Made by a program: the position numbers and the translations under genes | Source: Sphingomonas folli | Lineage (GTDB): Bacteria; Pseudomonadota; Alphaproteobacteria; Sphingomonadales; Sphingomonadaceae | NCBI RefSeq assembly: GCF_019429525.1 | Contig: NZ_JAHXZL010000010.1 | Span: 1 to 64,000, forward strand | DNA: 64,000 nucleotides | Reading direction: 5' to 3' | Part shown: positions 34,996 through 43,169 of the stretch, in pieces | Position numbering within the stretch: position 1 is the stretch's first letter | Layout: each line of letters opens with the position of its first letter | The notes under the pieces: model-generated | Database searches by the model: none | Told to the model about the DNA's origin: nothing | The model's input: the letters and a program-made list of their open reading frames with translations, nothing else

Positions 34996-35466
34996 ATGCG
35001 CGAGCTGGTGGAGCAGGTGATCGACTCGGGCGGGCGGCGCGGCGCGGTGGTGCGCGGCGCACGGCGCGGGCGCACGGTGACGGTGAACCGGCGCGAGTCG
35101 CCGCTGGCGTGGCTCGCCGCGCGCGGGTTGGTCGACTCGCGCCAGGCCGAGGCGGGCGAGCGGCTCCGCGCCGACTATGAGCGCGCGCTGCTGGCGCCGT
35201 CGGTGACGATGCGCTGGGCGCCGCGAGTCGACAACGGTCGCACCGTCGCGCTCGACCCGGGCGAGGCGCAGCTCGCCGCCAAGCGCCGCTTCGACGCCGC
35301 GGTCGCCGCCGCCGGGCGCGGGCTGGCCGACGTGCTGTGGCGCGTGGTCTGCGCGGGCGAGTCGCTGCCCGACAGCGAGCGCGCGCTCGGCTGGCCCGCG
35401 CGCAGCGGGCGGCTGGTGCTGTCGCTCGCGCTCGACCGGCTGGCGGACCATTACCGCCTGCCGTGA
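34996..35466 (+). CDS. DUF6456 domain-containing protein
   Basis: A 156-residue protein from ATG 34996, preceded by GGGAGGGACGGAGC. Conserved-looking parts are VNRRESPLAWLAARG, RLRADYERALLAPSVTMRWAP and the C-terminal ADVLWRVVCAGESLPDSERAL. This matches the alphaproteobacterial DUF6456 family; no function is known, though some members are fused to or beside HTH regulators. It is rich in Arg and Ala, and might bind DNA. dapF-like follows after 56 bases. Confidence 0.75.
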   Translation: MRELVEQVIDSGGRRGAVVRGARRGRTVTVNRRESPLAWLAARGLVDSRQAEAGERLRADYERALLAPSVTMRWAPRVDNGRTVALDPGEAQLAAKRRFDAAVAAAGRGLADVLWRVVCAGESLPDSERALGWPARSGRLVLSLALDRLADHYRLP

Positions 35467-35522
35467 TCGCGCGCCGGCATACACCCCTTGCCCCGCGCGG
35501 CGCGCGCCGACACATAGGCGCG

Positions 35523-36464
35523 ATGCGGCTGCGCTTCGTCAAATGCCACGGCTCGGGCAACGATTTCCCGCTGATCGACGCGCGCGACCCCGCGCTCGAC
35601 GGCACCGACTGGGCGGGGGTGGCGCGCGCGCTCGCCGACCGCGCCGGCCCTGTCGGGGGCGACGGGCTGCTGCTGCTCACGCGCGGCGACGAACGCGCCG
35701 CCTTCGGCATGCGCATGTTCAACAGCGACGGCAGCGAGGCCGAGACCTGCCTCAACGGGCTGCGCTGCGTCGCGCGCGCGGGCTTCGCGGCGCTGGGGCT
35801 GGAGCGCGCCACGGTGCGGCTCAAGACCAGCTACGCCGAGGCGGCGCGCGCCGAGGAACTGGCACCAGGCGTCTACACCGTCGCCGAGACCGCCGGCCCG
35901 GCCTCGCTCGACGCGGCCGCCTGGCCGCTGCGCGGCGCGCCGGCGCGGATCGTCGACGCGCGCGTGCCGCCGCTGCCGAGCGAGCGCGCCTTCACCGCGG
36001 TGGCGATGCCCAACCCGCACCTGGTCGCCTTCGTCGACTCGGTCGACGAGGCCGAGCTCGTCGCGGTCGGGCAGGCGTGCGAGGCCGCGCCCGCGTGGCT
36101 GCCCAACCGCGCCAACGTCTCCTTCGTCGAGGTGCGCGGGGAGGACAGGCTGTATGTCCGTACCTTCGAGCGCGGCGTCGGGCTCACCGACAGCTGCGGC
36201 AGCGCGATGGCGGCCTCGACCTATGCCGCGGGGCTCACCGGGCGCGCGGGGTTCGACCGCGCGCTGACGGTCTACAATCGCGGTGGGCAGGTGCGCGCGC
36301 GCGCCGGCGCGGACGCGATGGTGACGCTCCACGGCAACGCCACCTGGGAGTGGGAGGGCAGCGTCGAGGTCGATCCCGCGCGCGGCGTCGCGGGCGAGCT
36401 GGCGGTGGAGCGCCACGCCGCCGACGAGATCGCCGCCTGGGCGCGCGTGGTGGAGGGCGCGTAG
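35523..36464 (+). CDS. Divergent DapF-family epimerase (diaminopimelate epimerase-like)
   Basis: A 313-residue protein with the two-lobed DapF/PrpF fold. The start of each lobe is clear: VKCHGSGNDFPLIDARDP and VAMPNPHLVAFVD. Two catalytic cysteines are placed as in DapF: Cys76 in ETCLNGLRCVAR and Cys225 in GLTDSCGSAMAAST. However, the canonical CGNGxRC has become CLNGLRC and the canonical ET-ACGTGA has become TDSCGSAMA. It is also longer than the usual 275 residues. It may therefore be the cell's DapF, making meso-diaminopimelate for lysine and peptidoglycan, or a paralogue acting on another amino acid or acid. Whether a canonical dapF exists elsewhere cannot be seen here. Confidence 0.78.
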   Translation: MRLRFVKCHGSGNDFPLIDARDPALDGTDWAGVARALADRAGPVGGDGLLLLTRGDERAAFGMRMFNSDGSEAETCLNGLRCVARAGFAALGLERATVRLKTSYAEAARAEELAPGVYTVAETAGPASLDAAAWPLRGAPARIVDARVPPLPSERAFTAVAMPNPHLVAFVDSVDEAELVAVGQACEAAPAWLPNRANVSFVEVRGEDRLYVRTFERGVGLTDSCGSAMAASTYAAGLTGRAGFDRALTVYNRGGQVRARAGADAMVTLHGNATWEWEGSVEVDPARGVAGELAVERHAADEIAAWARVVEGA

Positions 36465-36514
36465 GCGACGAAGGCGACGGACAGGCGGCGCGTCACGCGG
36501 CTTCCCCTCGCCGG

Positions 36515-36543
36515 CGTCATCCTGAGACAAGCTCAGGATGACG
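36515..36543. terminator. Palindromic hairpin between convergent genes (family A-like)
   Basis: A perfect 12-bp stem, CGTCATCCTGAG with CTCAGGATGACG, encloses a 5-base loop (ACAAG). It lies between the convergent epimerase and SirB1 genes and can act on either strand. The sequence CGTCATCCTGAGCTTGTC recurs at 48626, so it is also a dispersed element. No T run follows. Confidence 0.6.
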
Positions 36544-36580
36544 ACAGGTTAGCGGGGAAGCATGGGCGCAGGCCCGCCCG

Positions 36581-37378
36581 TCACTCCCCGCTCAGCTGCT
36601 CCAGCAGCTCGGTGACCTTCCCGCGCAGCTCGGCGTCGCGCGTGATCTCGAGGATCGCGCCGAGGCTGCGGCGCGCGCTCTCATGGTCGCCGTCGACCAG
36701 CTCGAGCCGCGCGCGCTCCCACCAGCCGTGCGGCTGGTCGGGCGCGAACACCGTCATGCGCTGGTAGAGCTCGAGCGCGCGGCGGCCCTTGCCCGCGAGC
36801 TCGGCGCGCGCCGCCTGGTTCTGCAGCAGCCGCACCAGCACCGCGCGGTTGGGCATGGCGGCGACATGGGTCACCGCGCGCCCCGGGCGCGCCGCCTCGA
36901 GCAGCGCCGACAGCCGCTCCGCGCCGACGCGCGCGCCGCCCGCGAAGGGGTCGACGATCACCGGCTCGCTCTCGGCCTCGATCAGCACCAGCACGTGGCC
37001 GGGCACGTCGAGCACGTCGGCGCTCCAGCCGAGCCGGCGGGCGGCGGCGACGTAGAGGATCGCCAGGCTCACCGGCAGCCCGCGGCGCCGCTCGAGCACC
37101 CGCAGCAGGTCGGCGTTGGCGGGATCGTCGTAGCTGGTCGAGTCGCCGAGGAAGCCGAACTCGCCCGCGAACACCTCGGCCAGCGCGTCGGCGCGCTCGA
37201 GCGAGGTCTCGGCGTCGGCGCCGGTGACGTCGAGCCGCGTGGCGATCGCCTCGAGCAGGTCCTGCGCGGGGGTCGGATCGGCGTCGGGATGGTCGAGCAG
37301 CGCGAGCAGCAGTGCGGCCTCGTCGAGCACGATATCGTCCTCGTCGATCAGGCCGAGGCGAAGGAGGTCGTCGGTCAT
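36581..37378 (-). CDS. SirB1 family (transglutaminase-core) protein with TPR-like C-terminus
   Basis: A 265-residue protein. The transglutaminase-like core reads SYDDPANADLLRVLERRRGLP, VSLAILYVAAARRLGW, LDVPGHVLVLIEAES and VIVDPFAGGA. The catalytic Cys found in true transglutaminases is absent, as usual in the SirB1 group. Residues 175-255 form helical repeats (ALELYQRMTVFAPDQPHGWW, RARLELVDGDHESARRSLGA) like TPRs. The molecular role of SirB1 proteins is unknown. ATG 37378 has a GAGG-type leader upstream. Confidence 0.87.
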   Translation of the reverse strand: MTDDLLRLGLIDEDDIVLDEAALLLALLDHPDADPTPAQDLLEAIATRLDVTGADAETSLERADALAEVFAGEFGFLGDSTSYDDPANADLLRVLERRRGLPVSLAILYVAAARRLGWSADVLDVPGHVLVLIEAESEPVIVDPFAGGARVGAERLSALLEAARPGRAVTHVAAMPNRAVLVRLLQNQAARAELAGKGRRALELYQRMTVFAPDQPHGWWERARLELVDGDHESARRSLGAILEITRDAELRGKVTELLEQLSGE

Positions 37379-37433
37379 GTCGGCTGAGATGGGGGCGCGG
37401 GGGCGGACATGCGAGGGGCGACAAGTTTCCAGA

Positions 37434-37570
37434 TCCTCCCCCGCACGGGGAGGGGGACCATCGCGCAGCGACGGTGGAGGGGGGCTTCCGCCAGCGCTGC
37501 GCTGCGGGGCAAGCCCCCTCCACCACCCGGCCGCGCCGGGCGGTCCCCCTCCCCGCGAGCGGGGGGATCT
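37434..37570. repeat. Family B palindromic repeat
   Basis: The stretch opens with ATCCTCCCCCGCACGGGGAGG, runs through GGGGACCATCGCGCAGCGACGGTGGAGGGG and is mirrored by CCCCTCCACCACCCGGCC-GCGCCGGGCGGTCCCC and CCCCGCGAGCGGGGGGAT. It has the same architecture as the copy at 20511-20675: outer CCTCCCC/GGGGAGG arms and inner variable hairpins. It lies between gloB and the SirB1 gene. Confidence 0.75.
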
Positions 37571-37582
37571 AGTCCCCGCCGC

Positions 37583-38302
37583 TCAGAACGCGTCCTTCGC
37601 GGCGCGCCACCGCGCGAACGTCGCCGCGTCCGCCGCGCGCAGGAACGGGTTGGTCGCACGCTCGGCGGCGATCGTGGTCGGCACCGTGGCCTCGCCCGCG
37701 GCACGGGCGCGGTCGACCTCGGCCATGCGCGCCGCCAGCGCCTCATTGTCCGGCTCGACCGTCAGCGCGAAGCGGCCGTTGCTCTGTGTATATTCGTGCC
37801 CGCAATAGACCGCGGTCGCGTCGGGCAGCGCGGCGAAGCGGCGCATGTTGGCGTGCATCTGCGCCGCGTCGCCCTCGAACAACCGCCCGCAGCCGAGCGC
37901 GAACAGGGTGTCGCCGGTGAAGATCGCCGCGTCCTCGGCGAGGTGGAGCGCGATATGCCCCGCGGTATGCCCCGGCACCTCCATCACCGTGGCGCGATGC
38001 TGGCTGAGCGTCAGCGAGTCGCCCTCGCGCACGCCGCGGTCGAGCGGGTCGATCTTGGCGCGCTCGGCCTCGGGGCCGGTGACGGTCGCGCCGGTCGCCG
38101 CCTTCACCGCCGCGCTGCCCCCGGTATGGTCGGGGTGCCAGTGCGTGATCCATACCTGGCCGATCGTCCAGCCGCGCGCCGCGGCGGCGTCGAGCACCGG
38201 TCGCGCCTCGCCGGGATCGACCACCGCGACCGCGCCGTCCTCGGCGCGCACCAGCCAGCTGTAATTGTCCTTCAGCACCGGCACGCGGACGATCTCGAGC
38301 AT
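37583..38302 (-). CDS. gloB: Hydroxyacylglutathione hydrolase (glyoxalase II)
   Basis: A 239-residue metallo-beta-lactamase-fold enzyme. It hydrolyses S-D-lactoylglutathione to glutathione and D-lactate. Metal ligands are THWHPDHTGG, the His in VPGHTAGHI, Asp in FTGDTLF and His in YCGHEYT. The start DNYSWLV near residue 12 and the C-terminal NPFLRA and helix are typical glyoxalase II. ATG 38302 shares its A with the stop of gloA (TGATG), so both steps of the pathway are translated from one message. Confidence 0.96.
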   Translation of the reverse strand: MLEIVRVPVLKDNYSWLVRAEDGAVAVVDPGEARPVLDAAAARGWTIGQVWITHWHPDHTGGSAAVKAATGATVTGPEAERAKIDPLDRGVREGDSLTLSQHRATVMEVPGHTAGHIALHLAEDAAIFTGDTLFALGCGRLFEGDAAQMHANMRRFAALPDATAVYCGHEYTQSNGRFALTVEPDNEALAARMAEVDRARAAGEATVPTTIAAERATNPFLRAADAATFARWRAAKDAF

Positions 38303-38754
38303 CACCACGTGCCCGTGTTGGGCATCGACGCCCAGGGCTCGGCCGGGGCCAGCGGCGCGCGCGCCTGGAGCAGCTCGATCGAGATGCCGTCGGGGGTCTT
38401 CACGAACGCCATATGGCCGTCGCGCGGCGGGCGGTTGATCGTCACCCCCGCGTCGGCGAGCCGCTGGCAGGTCGCGTAGATGTCGTCGACCCGATAGGCG
38501 AGATGCCCGAAGTTGCGGCCGCCGGTGTAGCGCTCGGGCGTGCTGCCGTCCGCCGGCGGCCAATTGTAGGTCAGCTCGACCTCGACGCGGCGGTCGCCGA
38601 TCGCGGCGTCGGCCTCGGTCGCGAGGAAGATCAGCGTGAAGCGCCCCGCCTCATTGTCGATCCGCCGCACCTCCTCGAGGCCGAGCAGCGCGAAGAAGGC
38701 GATCGTCGCGTCGGGATCGCTGACGCGGATCATGGTATGGAGGTATTGGGTCAT
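38302..38754 (-). CDS. gloA: Lactoylglutathione lyase (glyoxalase I, VOC family)
   Basis: A 150-residue VOC-fold enzyme. It isomerises the methylglyoxal-glutathione adduct to S-lactoylglutathione. Diagnostic parts are HTMIRVSDPDATIAFFALLG, TLIFLATE, VEVELTYNW, NFGHLAYRVDDIYATCQRL and FVKTPDGISIELLQA; metal ligands are His near residue 8, Glu in ELTYN, His in GHLAY and Glu in IELLQ. ATG 38754 was chosen because GAAGGCGAG precedes it; an ATG 12 bases upstream is in frame. Its stop overlaps the start of gloB. Confidence 0.93.
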   Translation of the reverse strand: MTQYLHTMIRVSDPDATIAFFALLGLEEVRRIDNEAGRFTLIFLATEADAAIGDRRVEVELTYNWPPADGSTPERYTGGRNFGHLAYRVDDIYATCQRLADAGVTINRPPRDGHMAFVKTPDGISIELLQARAPLAPAEPWASMPNTGTW

Positions 38755-38838
38755 CTCGCCTTCCATTCGTCGTCGTAAAGCAACGGTTCATCGCGGCGAC
38801 GCCACGCTGCTCGCGCCTATATGGGGAGGGAGGACGGG

Positions 38839-39543
38839 ATGGAACAGCGCTCGCGCACGCTGCTGCCGGCGGCGGCGATCATCGCTCTGGGGATCATGCT
38901 GGGCGGCTATCTGCTCGGCGACGGGCTGCGCCGCGCCCGGCGCGCGGATCGCGCGGTGACGGTCCACGGCCTGGCCGAGCGGAACGTCACCGCCGATCTC
39001 GCCACCTGGACGCTCAACTACGCGGAGCAGAACGTCGACCCCGCCGCGGCGCAGGCCGATATCGCGCGCGACACCGAGACGCTGCGGCGGTACTTCGCCG
39101 CGCTCGGCTTCCCGGCCGAGGCGCTGACCCCGGCGGGCGCGGGGGTGAGCCATCTGATCAACAACGGCGTGCGCACGGTGACGATCACGCAGCGGCTCCA
39201 GCTGCGCACCACCGACGTGGCGCGCGCGCGGGCGGCGGTGGCGCGCCAGTTCGAGCTGGTGCGCCAGGGCGTGCAGCTCCAGGAGGGCTCGGGGATGAGC
39301 TACAGCTTCACCCGGCTCAACGCGATCAAGCCCGCGATGGTCGCCGCCGCCACGCGCGACGCGCGCGCCGCCGCCGAGCAGTTCGCCCAGGACAGCGGCA
39401 CCGCGGTGGGCGGCATCCGCAGCGCGAGCCAGGGCTATTTCTCGGTCGAGGCGCGCGACGGCGAGGGCGGCGGCTACGGCGTCGCCGACACGCCGTTCAA
39501 GAAGGTGCGCGTGGTGACGACGGTGGAATTCTACCTGGGGTGA
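38839..39543 (+). CDS. SIMPL domain-containing protein
   Basis: A 234-residue protein with one N-terminal membrane helix (LLPAAAIIALGIMLGGYLLG) and a periplasmic SIMPL domain (TVHGLAERNVTADLATWTLN, LRTTDVARARAAV, TRLNAIKPAMVAAATRDARAAAEQFA, GYFSVEARDG). SIMPL proteins such as YggE/BP26 have no agreed role; some relieve oxidative stress. A GGGAGGGAGGACGGG leader makes ATG 38839 better than ATG 38821. It stands alone, divergent from gloAB. Confidence 0.9.
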   Translation: MEQRSRTLLPAAAIIALGIMLGGYLLGDGLRRARRADRAVTVHGLAERNVTADLATWTLNYAEQNVDPAAAQADIARDTETLRRYFAALGFPAEALTPAGAGVSHLINNGVRTVTITQRLQLRTTDVARARAAVARQFELVRQGVQLQEGSGMSYSFTRLNAIKPAMVAAATRDARAAAEQFAQDSGTAVGGIRSASQGYFSVEARDGEGGGYGVADTPFKKVRVVTTVEFYLG

Positions 39544-39831
39544 GGAGCCGGCGCTACCGTTCGCGCCGCCGTGGCGGGGAGGTGGGACCTTCGCGCACGT
39601 GTCTCCGCCGCTCGTCGGACCGACCGTCTTCGCGCGAGCGCGGGAACCCGGGGCCGAGCAGAAGCACGCGCGGCGATCGGGACGCCCTGGCTCCCGCGGG
39701 CGCGGAGAACAGGGGAGCTCGGCGACGGTCCCGCATGCGCCGGCGGACAGGGAGGGAGGCGCGGCGCGGGTCTCGATCCGTCACCCGCCCGCCCGACCGG
39801 CTGCCCGCCGACGTTCGGCGACCCGCGCCCG

Positions 39832-40578
39832 CTACTTGCCCCCGAACTGAGTCAGCGCCTGCGCCGCCGACTGGCCAGCGGGGGCGTCGGGCGCGAGCCG
39901 CGCCGCCTCCCGCCACGCCGCCTCGGCGCGCGCGGCGTCGCCGCCCGCCGCGGCGATGTTGCCCGCCTCGAGCTGCACCGAGGCGTCGTCGGCGGAGCGG
40001 CGCAGCGCCTGGGCGATGTCGGCGCGCGCGCGGCCGAGGTCGCCGCCGCGCCGCGCCAGCGTCGCCGAGAGCAGCCACGCCAGCGGGTCGTCGCCCGCGG
40101 TGGTCAGCGCCTGGTCGAGGTCGGCGCGCGCCGCGGCGGCGTCGCCCAGCGCCACCATCGCGCGCGCGCGGTCGAGATGCGCCTCGCCGCGCTGGAGATC
40201 GACCAGCGTCCCCGCCGCCAGCGCGGCGTCGAGCGCGCCGCGCGCCTTGGCGGCGTCGCCCGCGGCGAGCCAGGCGTTGCCCGCCTGCGCCCAATAGTCC
40301 GCGGCGCGGGAGTCATGCGCCAGCTCGGCGCCGCGCGCCGCCGCGGCGAAGGTCGCGCCGGCCTCGGCGTAGCGGTCCTGCGCCGCCAGCGCGAGCGCGA
40401 GACAGGCGCGCAGCCCGGCGCCGCCGCGCCGCGCGCGCGCCTCCGCCGCGGCGGGGTCGCTGCGCGTCTCGGCGACGCAGCCCGCGGCGGGGTCGCTGCC
40501 GGCCACGCCCGCGGGTGCCGCGGGCGGCGCCACGCTCTGGGGAGCGGCGGCGAGCAGCAGCGCGGCGAGCGGGATCAT
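39832..40578 (-). CDS. Exported tetratricopeptide-repeat protein
   Basis: A 248-residue protein with a signal peptide (MIPLAALLLAAAPQSVAPP) and, from residue 50, about five TPR-like helical pairs (ACLALALAAQDRYAEAGATF, YWAQAGNAWLAAGDAAKARG, AHLDRARAMVALGDAAAARA, LEAGNIAAAGGDAARAEAA). TPRs build scaffolds for protein partners; here in the periplasm. ATG 40578 overlaps the stop of the hydrolase gene (ATGA), so the pair forms an operon. Partner unknown. Confidence 0.8.
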   Translation of the reverse strand: MIPLAALLLAAAPQSVAPPAAPAGVAGSDPAAGCVAETRSDPAAAEARARRGGAGLRACLALALAAQDRYAEAGATFAAAARGAELAHDSRAADYWAQAGNAWLAAGDAAKARGALDAALAAGTLVDLQRGEAHLDRARAMVALGDAAAARADLDQALTTAGDDPLAWLLSATLARRGGDLGRARADIAQALRRSADDASVQLEAGNIAAAGGDAARAEAAWREAARLAPDAPAGQSAAQALTQFGGK

Positions 40579-41300
40579 GGCACCACATCCTCCACCGCGC
40601 GGATCAGCAGCGCGAGATCGTCCTCGCGCGACAGGCGGTGGTCGCCGTCCTTGACCAGCCAGGTCTGAACGTGCGGCGAACGGATCAGCTCGGCGAGCCG
40701 CGCGGAGCGATGCCACGGCACGTCCGGGTCGGCCTGGCCGTGCAGCAGCCGCACCGCGCCGTCGAAGCCGATCGGCCCCGACATCAGCCGGTTCGCCTCG
40801 CCCGACTGCCAGAAGCGGCGGGTGTAGACGGTGGCCTCGGGGCCGTAGGGGTTGGCGCGCTCGAGCCGGCCGTGCTCGAGCAGGTACATCTTCTCGTCCT
40901 GCGAGAAGCCCCAGTCGGTGAAGTCGGGCGCGGCGGCGACGCCGACCAGCGCGGCGACGCGCGCCGGGCGTGCCAGCGCGGCGAGCAGCATCACCCAGCC
41001 CCCCATCGACGAGCCGACCAGCACGACCGGCCCCTCGACATGGTCGATCATCGCCACCGCGTCGTCGCGCCAGTCGGCGAGCGACTGGTCCTCGAACTTA
41101 CCCTCCGAGGCGCCGCAGCCGCCATAGTCGAAGCGCAGGAAGCCCTGGCCGCGCGCCCTGGCCCAGGCCTCGAGCGCGAGCGCCTTGGTGCCGCCCATGT
41201 CCGAGGCATAGCCGGGCAGGAAGATCACGGTCGGCGCGGCGCCGGCGTGATGGTGATAGGCGAGACGCGGGCGCTTGGGCGCGGTGGTGACGATGCTCAT
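40575..41300 (-). CDS. Alpha/beta-fold hydrolase
   Basis: A 241-residue cytosolic hydrolase. The oxyanion region is FLPGYASDMGG, the nucleophile elbow is GSSMGGW, the acid is in GQADPDVPW and the His in KDGDHRLSR. The sequence FDYGGCGASEGKFEDQ-SLADW resembles serine aminopeptidase S33 and ABHD10-type esterases found throughout alphaproteobacteria. Substrate unknown. ATG 41300 gives the expected length; upstream frame extends into a repeat region. The gene overlaps the TPR gene downstream. Confidence 0.88.
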   Translation of the reverse strand: MSIVTTAPKRPRLAYHHHAGAAPTVIFLPGYASDMGGTKALALEAWARARGQGFLRFDYGGCGASEGKFEDQSLADWRDDAVAMIDHVEGPVVLVGSSMGGWVMLLAALARPARVAALVGVAAAPDFTDWGFSQDEKMYLLEHGRLERANPYGPEATVYTRRFWQSGEANRLMSGPIGFDGAVRLLHGQADPDVPWHRSARLAELIRSPHVQTWLVKDGDHRLSREDDLALLIRAVEDVVP

Positions 41301-41812
41301 GCGCGGTGGCTTAGACGCGGCACCGCGCTTTGCGAAGGTGCGGGAAGTCGGATGGGGGCGGGTGGGCCTTCCGTCCCTCCCGCGACGACGGGGACCCAGA
41401 TGCGCCGACGTCGCGCCTCCATCGACAGGTCCGCTTGTCTGGATCCCCGCCTGCGCGGGGATGACGGATTGGGGGGCGGGAATGACGAGTAGGGCGGGAA
41501 TGACGGGTTGGGGCGGGGATGACGGGTTGGGGCGGGGATGACGAATAGGGTGGGAGTGACGAGTAGGGGACTGACGAACAGGCGCGCGGCTATCGAGTTT
41601 CGGGCGGTGAAGGCCTGCTGAGCGCGACGTTGACCCGTGAAGGGCAGGGACGGCGTGTGGCGGACGGTGACGGCGTGGCATGGGCGGCGGCGGTGCACGG
41701 TGGTGATGGGGCGCGCGCCGGGCCTAGGAGCGTGGAGGACGTGTGGTGAAGCGGCATCGCACGCCTCACCCGCTCGCTCCCCGGCTCCCGCGAACGGCGC
41801 GTCCGCGCGCCC
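41301..41812. other. 512-base gene-free region with tandem repeats
   Basis: Between the hydrolase gene start (41300) and the end of the beta-hydroxylase gene (41813), both on the minus strand. It holds a short hairpin (41443-41462) followed by a tandem array (41461-41577), then GC-rich sequence without a convincing frame. The array accounts for the low-complexity frame translated as repeats of GMTGWG. Confidence 0.5.
41461..41577. repeat. Tandem array of a ~19-base unit (ATGACGGGTTGGGGCGGGG)
   Basis: Six imperfect copies in a row, each starting ATGACG or TGACGA followed by a short T/A segment and GGGGCGGG. Lengths vary from 18 to 21 bases. The first unit is the right arm of the hairpin ATCCCCGC-CTGC-GCGGGGAT (41443-41462), so the array looks like an expansion of one side of a family A-like palindrome. 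Confidence 0.75.
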
Positions 41813-43105
41813 TCACTCCCCCACGCGCAGCCGCGCCAGCTCGTGCTCGGGGGCGTCGGCGGTGGCGGCGAAGAATTGGCGCAGCAGCGCGCGCTCCGCG
41901 GCGGTGAGATGCGGGTTCCAGGCGTCGAGGATCAGGATCGCGCGCGGCCGGTCAGAGCGGTTCCACGCCTCGTGCTCGATCGTGTCGTCGAACGCCCAGG
42001 CGCGCCCCTCCTCCCAGGCGCGGGTCTCGCCGCCGACGCGGAAGCCGCAGTCGGGCGGCACGACCAGCGGCAAATGGACGATCGCGCGCGCGTTGCTCAC
42101 GCCGGTGTGCGCGGGCAGATGCGCGCCCGGGGCGAGAATCGAGAAGAACACCGTCGGCGTCCGTCCCGGCAGGTCGGAGAGCGGCAGCGCCTCGACCAAC
42201 GCGGCGGTGCGCGGCACGCGCGCGCAGACCGAATCGTCGCGCCGCCCGTCGCGCCACAGGTGGAGCGCGCCCCAGGCGAGCGAGCCGTCGAGCGCGGACC
42301 ATTTGTTGTGCGGCGTGCCCGGCCTCATCGCGACATAGGGGCGCAGCGCGTCGGCGTCCTCCGCCAGCACGCGCAGCAGCTCGTCGCGGATCGTCGCGGT
42401 CTCGGCCTCGAGCCGCTCGAACCAGGGGAATAGCGCGCGCGCGAAGAACTCGTCGGCGGGGAGGAACGGCACGTGCAGCCCGGCGCATTGGTTGGCGTAG
42501 ATCTGGCGCCGTCCCAGCGCGTGGTCGACGCAGGCGTCGACCCGCCGCCGCTCCGCGGGGGCGAGCGCCGCGCGCGCGGGGGCAAGCGCGGCGTCGATCG
42601 TCGCCGCGAAGCCGGCGCGATGCGCGGCGACGGTGTCGCGCGCGTGCTCCAGCATCGCCTCGATCGCGGGCGAGCGCTCGTCGAGCAGCGCCGCCATCGT
42701 CAGCACGTTGCCCCAGCGCTCCGCCGCGGCGTCGCGCTCGCCGGCGCGCTCGTGCCACTCGGCGAGCCGTACCAGCGCCATGAAGTGACGCTGGTCGATC
42801 GCGAGCGCGCCCTCCAGCGCGGCGCGCTCGGCCGCGGCGTCGCCATGGGAGCGGTGCGCGCGCGCCAGGTTCATCCACAGCTCGGGCGCGGCAGGGTCGG
42901 CGGCGATGGCGCGCGTGAACCACCCCGCCGCCGCCGCGAAGGCGCCGCGCGCGAGCGAGTCGACGCCGAGCGCGTTGAGCGCGACCGGATGCTCGGCGCC
43001 GGCGGCGACCGCGGCGTGGAACAGCCGCACCGCCTCGTCGCGGCGGCCGGCGTCGCGCGCCGCCAGCGCGGCGGCGAGATGCTGCTGGGAATGGCCTGGG
43101 TCCAT
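41813..43105 (-). CDS. TPR + aspartyl/asparaginyl beta-hydroxylase domain protein
   Basis: A 430-residue protein. Residues 1-150 are TPR-like (AVRLFHAAVAAGAEHPVALN, AAGWFTRAIAADPAAPELWM, ALEGALAIDQRHFMALVRLA). Residues 230-405 form the hydroxylase: PTVFFSILAPGAHLPAHTGV, IVHLPLVVPPDCGFRVGGET, WEEGRAWAFDDTIEHEAWNR and RAILILDAWNPHL. Two His (PAHTG, IEHEAWN) fit the iron ligands of this 2-oxoglutarate oxygenase family, and Arg in the final strand would bind 2-oxoglutarate. Similar enzymes hydroxylate protein side chains or lipid acyl chains. It is divergent from the sulfotransferase-like gene, with a 64-base shared region. Target unknown. Confidence 0.88.
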   Translation of the reverse strand: MDPGHSQQHLAAALAARDAGRRDEAVRLFHAAVAAGAEHPVALNALGVDSLARGAFAAAAGWFTRAIAADPAAPELWMNLARAHRSHGDAAAERAALEGALAIDQRHFMALVRLAEWHERAGERDAAAERWGNVLTMAALLDERSPAIEAMLEHARDTVAAHRAGFAATIDAALAPARAALAPAERRRVDACVDHALGRRQIYANQCAGLHVPFLPADEFFARALFPWFERLEAETATIRDELLRVLAEDADALRPYVAMRPGTPHNKWSALDGSLAWGALHLWRDGRRDDSVCARVPRTAALVEALPLSDLPGRTPTVFFSILAPGAHLPAHTGVSNARAIVHLPLVVPPDCGFRVGGETRAWEEGRAWAFDDTIEHEAWNRSDRPRAILILDAWNPHLTAAERALLRQFFAATADAPEHELARLRVGE

Positions 43106-43169
43106 GACATGGATGATAACCGAACGCGCCGACTGGACAATCGCGCGCGTGCCGGGGCACAGCGCGACG

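Noticed and set aside
41275..41541. 88-codon frame ending in repeats of GMTGWG
   Set aside because: It is a translation of the tandem DNA array, with no ribosome site.
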